NCBI GenBank assembly: GCA_001642005.1
Contig: LWCA01000290.1
Location: forward strand, 1 to 33,529
Direction of reading: 5' to 3'
DNA from: Intoshia linei
Lineage: Eukaryota > Orthonectida > Rhopaluridae
DNA length: 33,529 nt
Part shown: piece by piece, positions 31,195 through 33,529 of the stretch
Layout: each line of letters opens with the position of its first letter
How positions within the stretch are numbered: position 1 is the stretch's first letter
Position numbers and translations under genes: made by a program
Notes under the pieces: generated by a model
What the model saw: the letters and a program-made list of their open reading frames with translations, nothing else
Databases searched by the model: none
Told to the model about the DNA's origin: nothing

Positions 31195-32677
31195 TTATTG
31201 TATTACCTTATCGCTGCAAGTGGTGTAAATAAGTATCATAAGAATTGAAGAAATAAATGCATAACAAGACGATGTGTAAAATATGTAATCATATCGGTGG
31301 GTGTTGGCCATAATAACCCCACTCAATAGGGGTCCGATGGAAACTGGTATGGAGATGACAGTGAGACTAAATCCAACTCCATTGTTTGCATCGGTGGAAC
31401 CTATTAATAACATTATGTAAAACAACAAAGAACTACCTAATAGGTCATAGCAAATGGGTCCTATAAGGCAAACAATAATTCCATCAGATAACCCCATAAA
31501 AAGACAGACAATTGCAATGTAATAAGACTGTATGGTTAGAGGCACTAATACAAAACAGCAACCGCAGACAAATATGGCAATCTGCTGCAACAAAACTCGG
31601 TTGATTAATTTCAAATCTGAAATGCTTCCAAATAAAATTCTGCTGATTGCTGAACCTATTCCTATTATCATGATGAGCATTTCTCCTTTGATTGATCGGT
31701 TAACAATTTGGTTTGAATAGCTAATCTAAACGAGAATGTATATATATACATATAAAAAACAGAAAACTCACTAACAAAAAGGACGAAAAAGCCTAAATAA
31801 ATAAATCAGACGGTAACTTACCAAATATATATATGGTATCGGGTATCCAAAGAATAATATAGCAAAGGTGATAAACCATATACGATATTTTTTATTTAAT
31901 AATATTGAAAATTGTGAAGATAAGAATGATTTGAACCTGTTAAAAAATGTTGGCTTCTGTACATTTTTAACAACTGGACAGTTGTCCGTCACTGTTTTTT
32001 CTTGGTTAATGTTGGGATCTACAACTTGTAAATGAGTGGAATTTGATATTTGAGGAGATATTCTTTTATTTGATGTATTCCAAAACAGGATACCGACTAT
32101 CAATGCAAAATACATGCTGGCTTCCAATTTTAATAGGCTGTTTAGTCCGTATTTGCTGAGAAAAGTGTTCAATAACATTGGAAGTATTATTGTGAATACA
32201 GAACTTCCCACTGAAGCAAATCCATTAGCTAAACCTACTCGTTTTTCAAAATGGTGAAAAAGGATTGATAGAGAAGGAATGTATACTAGAGAACTCCCTA
32301 TTGAATGTACTATTCCATATGTGAAAAAGAGGGCATTTATATTGTGTACCAAAAAAGAACTTCCAATTAGAGTGAACACACTCAAAAATATGCCTATCAC
32401 ACACGTTGGCCGTAATCCAATTTTTTTACACAAAATACTTGATATTCCTGCAAACAAAAATAGCACTCCGTTTTTCAGCGAACCCAGGGTAGCTAAATGT
32501 TTATTGTTTAAATTATTTTAAAACCATACATGCTTTAATTGCAATATTTTCGTCGTGTTTGTTTTCAATTATCAGATACTGATAGATTAATCCATAACTA
32601 TTTAGAAATCCAAAAATAATTCCGTTAGTTAAAAAGGAAGTTAAACAAATAAAAAATGGTGTTATATATTTCTTCAT
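31195..32677 (-). CDS. SLC16-like major facilitator transporter, copy 2
   Basis: Exons 32530-32677, 31822-32492, 31437-31725 and 31195-31400 join to 437 residues. Introns are 37, 96 and 36 nt. Exon 1 has exactly the same length (148 nt) as in the copy at 20264-23152, and all three introns have the same positions and phases, so the two are clear paralogues. Shared markers: FLTNGIIFGFLNSYG in helix 1, FEKRVGLANGFASVGSS, PIPYIYL|ISYS at the third exon junction, GSAISRILFGSISDL, and IGPLLSG near helix 11. The central loop (about 205-255) is longer and rich in Asn, Thr and Lys. Substrate unknown; the DGGWGW motif is absent. The third intron is a multiple of three without a stop, so the continuous frame through it adds 12 residues that I judge intronic. 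A stop-overlapping AATAAA (CAATAAAA) ends the gene. Confidence 0.85.
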
Positions 32678-33443
32678 TTATACACTGTTTCAATGTAAAT
32701 GAATGTATTTCTAACATACATTGTGTATTTAACGTTTGTTTTAACTTCAGCTTATTCGTTTCTATTTATTTTATGAACGTTTCACTACTTCAAACGTTAT
32801 TTAATGTATTTAATTATGGACAAAATGTTTGCAGGTTGAAATTTAACCTCAATTTCAACACACGGCTAGAACATGATCAATACCTATAACATAAAATACA
32901 TTTCAATCACAATTATTTTTGTATCCCAAACAAGCAACCGTCCAAACCAGAAACCGATAGGATCACAATTACGACATTTATAATTTAAAACAATTCAAAA
33001 TTTGAACTTCAGATTTAATTTAAATACATGTATCATAATTAGAGCTTCCAATTTGGATAATCAGCCTGTAAAAATTTGAAATGTATTATAGACTACTATT
33101 ACACTGTCCAACATTGTAAAAAGAAACTTAATGTAACATATACATGTATATAACATACAATGTATTAAAATAATCAGCTAATTTTTGTGATTCTAACAAT
33201 ATACATATTTTTATAATTGAAGATCAAAAACATGTGATATTTTAATTAGTAATTTTACTATTCTATTAAATTTTTACTCACAAAAAAAACATAATGACAT
33301 GTAAAACATGTCAAATAAAGTTTTTATTACATCTTTCAATTAATTAAAACGATGAGTTCATTTTATAATTGTATTCTCACGAAACATTTAAACAAGATTT
33401 AAACCAAGAATTAAACTGTCCAACACGTATACTACAAACTTAC
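32678..33443. other. AT-rich flank, no gene recognised
   Basis: Upstream of the second transporter. It includes a perfect inverted repeat GACATGT-AAA-ACATGTC at 33296-33312. The 77-codon plus frame at 32656-32889 overlaps the transporter start and has no coding character. Confidence 0.35.
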
Positions 33444-33528
33444 TGCAACCATCATAAACTTTTTTTAATCTCAGTGACGCTAAATTAATGGCTGGTATAC
33501 TAAATGGCCCACAAATTAGAAAACTATT
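33444..33528 (-). CDS. Possible partial exon at the window edge
   Basis: On the minus strand this is open and ends at a good donor (TGCA|GTAAGT). The fragment includes LICGPFSIPAINLASLRLKK, polar enough to look coding. GPFSI followed by a basic stretch faintly recalls ribosomal protein eL6, but 28 residues are too few to identify. The upstream part is outside the window and no downstream exon is found. Confidence 0.25.
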
Positions 33529-33529
33529 A

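Overview
The window is animal nuclear DNA, very AT-rich, with multi-exon genes cut by canonical GT-AG introns that are mostly only 34-43 nt long. Gene content is metazoan: a polypeptide GalNAc-transferase, a WASP/N-WASP protein with CRIB and WH2-acidic modules, ARL2, two SLC16-like transporters, farnesyltransferase alpha, ATG10 and a complex I subunit. Tiny introns, very short 3' flanks and short proteins suggest a compact, perhaps parasitic, invertebrate genome (orthonectid-like is a guess). Species cannot be fixed from sequence alone. CDS coordinates below are full spans; exons are given in each entry.

Layout. 1-3150: start of a repeat, then two small minus-strand genes (a basic LYR-like 45-aa protein; a 101-aa protein weakly resembling KXD1). 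3234-5762: ARL2 (minus). 5974-6089: piggyBac-type MITE. 6421-10491: GALNT (plus, 13 exons), with a ~940-bp interspersed repeat inside one intron. 12037-12261: 74-aa single-pass membrane protein (plus), tail-to-tail with the WASP gene 12302-15862 (minus); one palindromic poly(A) signal lies between them. 15.9-20.2 kb: repeat-dense, with nested elements. 20264-23152: first SLC16-like transporter (minus). 24182-24720: second copy of a hAT-like element. 24917-25965: NDUFS5 (minus). 27141-27322: tiny putative myristoylated protein (minus), divergent from ATG10 (27412-28041, plus), which is followed 114 bp later by FNTA (28156-29293, plus). 29.3-31.2 kb: no convincing gene, possible transposon remnant. 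31195-32677: second SLC16-like transporter (minus). 33444-33529: possible exon cut by the window edge.

The genes do not form one pathway. They are unrelated housekeeping and cell-biology functions: microtubule/GTPase, O-glycosylation, actin nucleation, transport, respiration, autophagy and prenylation. The notable aspects are gene architecture (very short introns, overlapping 3' ends, close same-strand neighbours) and a set of non-autonomous repeats that accounts for nearly all long introns. I found no convincing novel multi-gene system.
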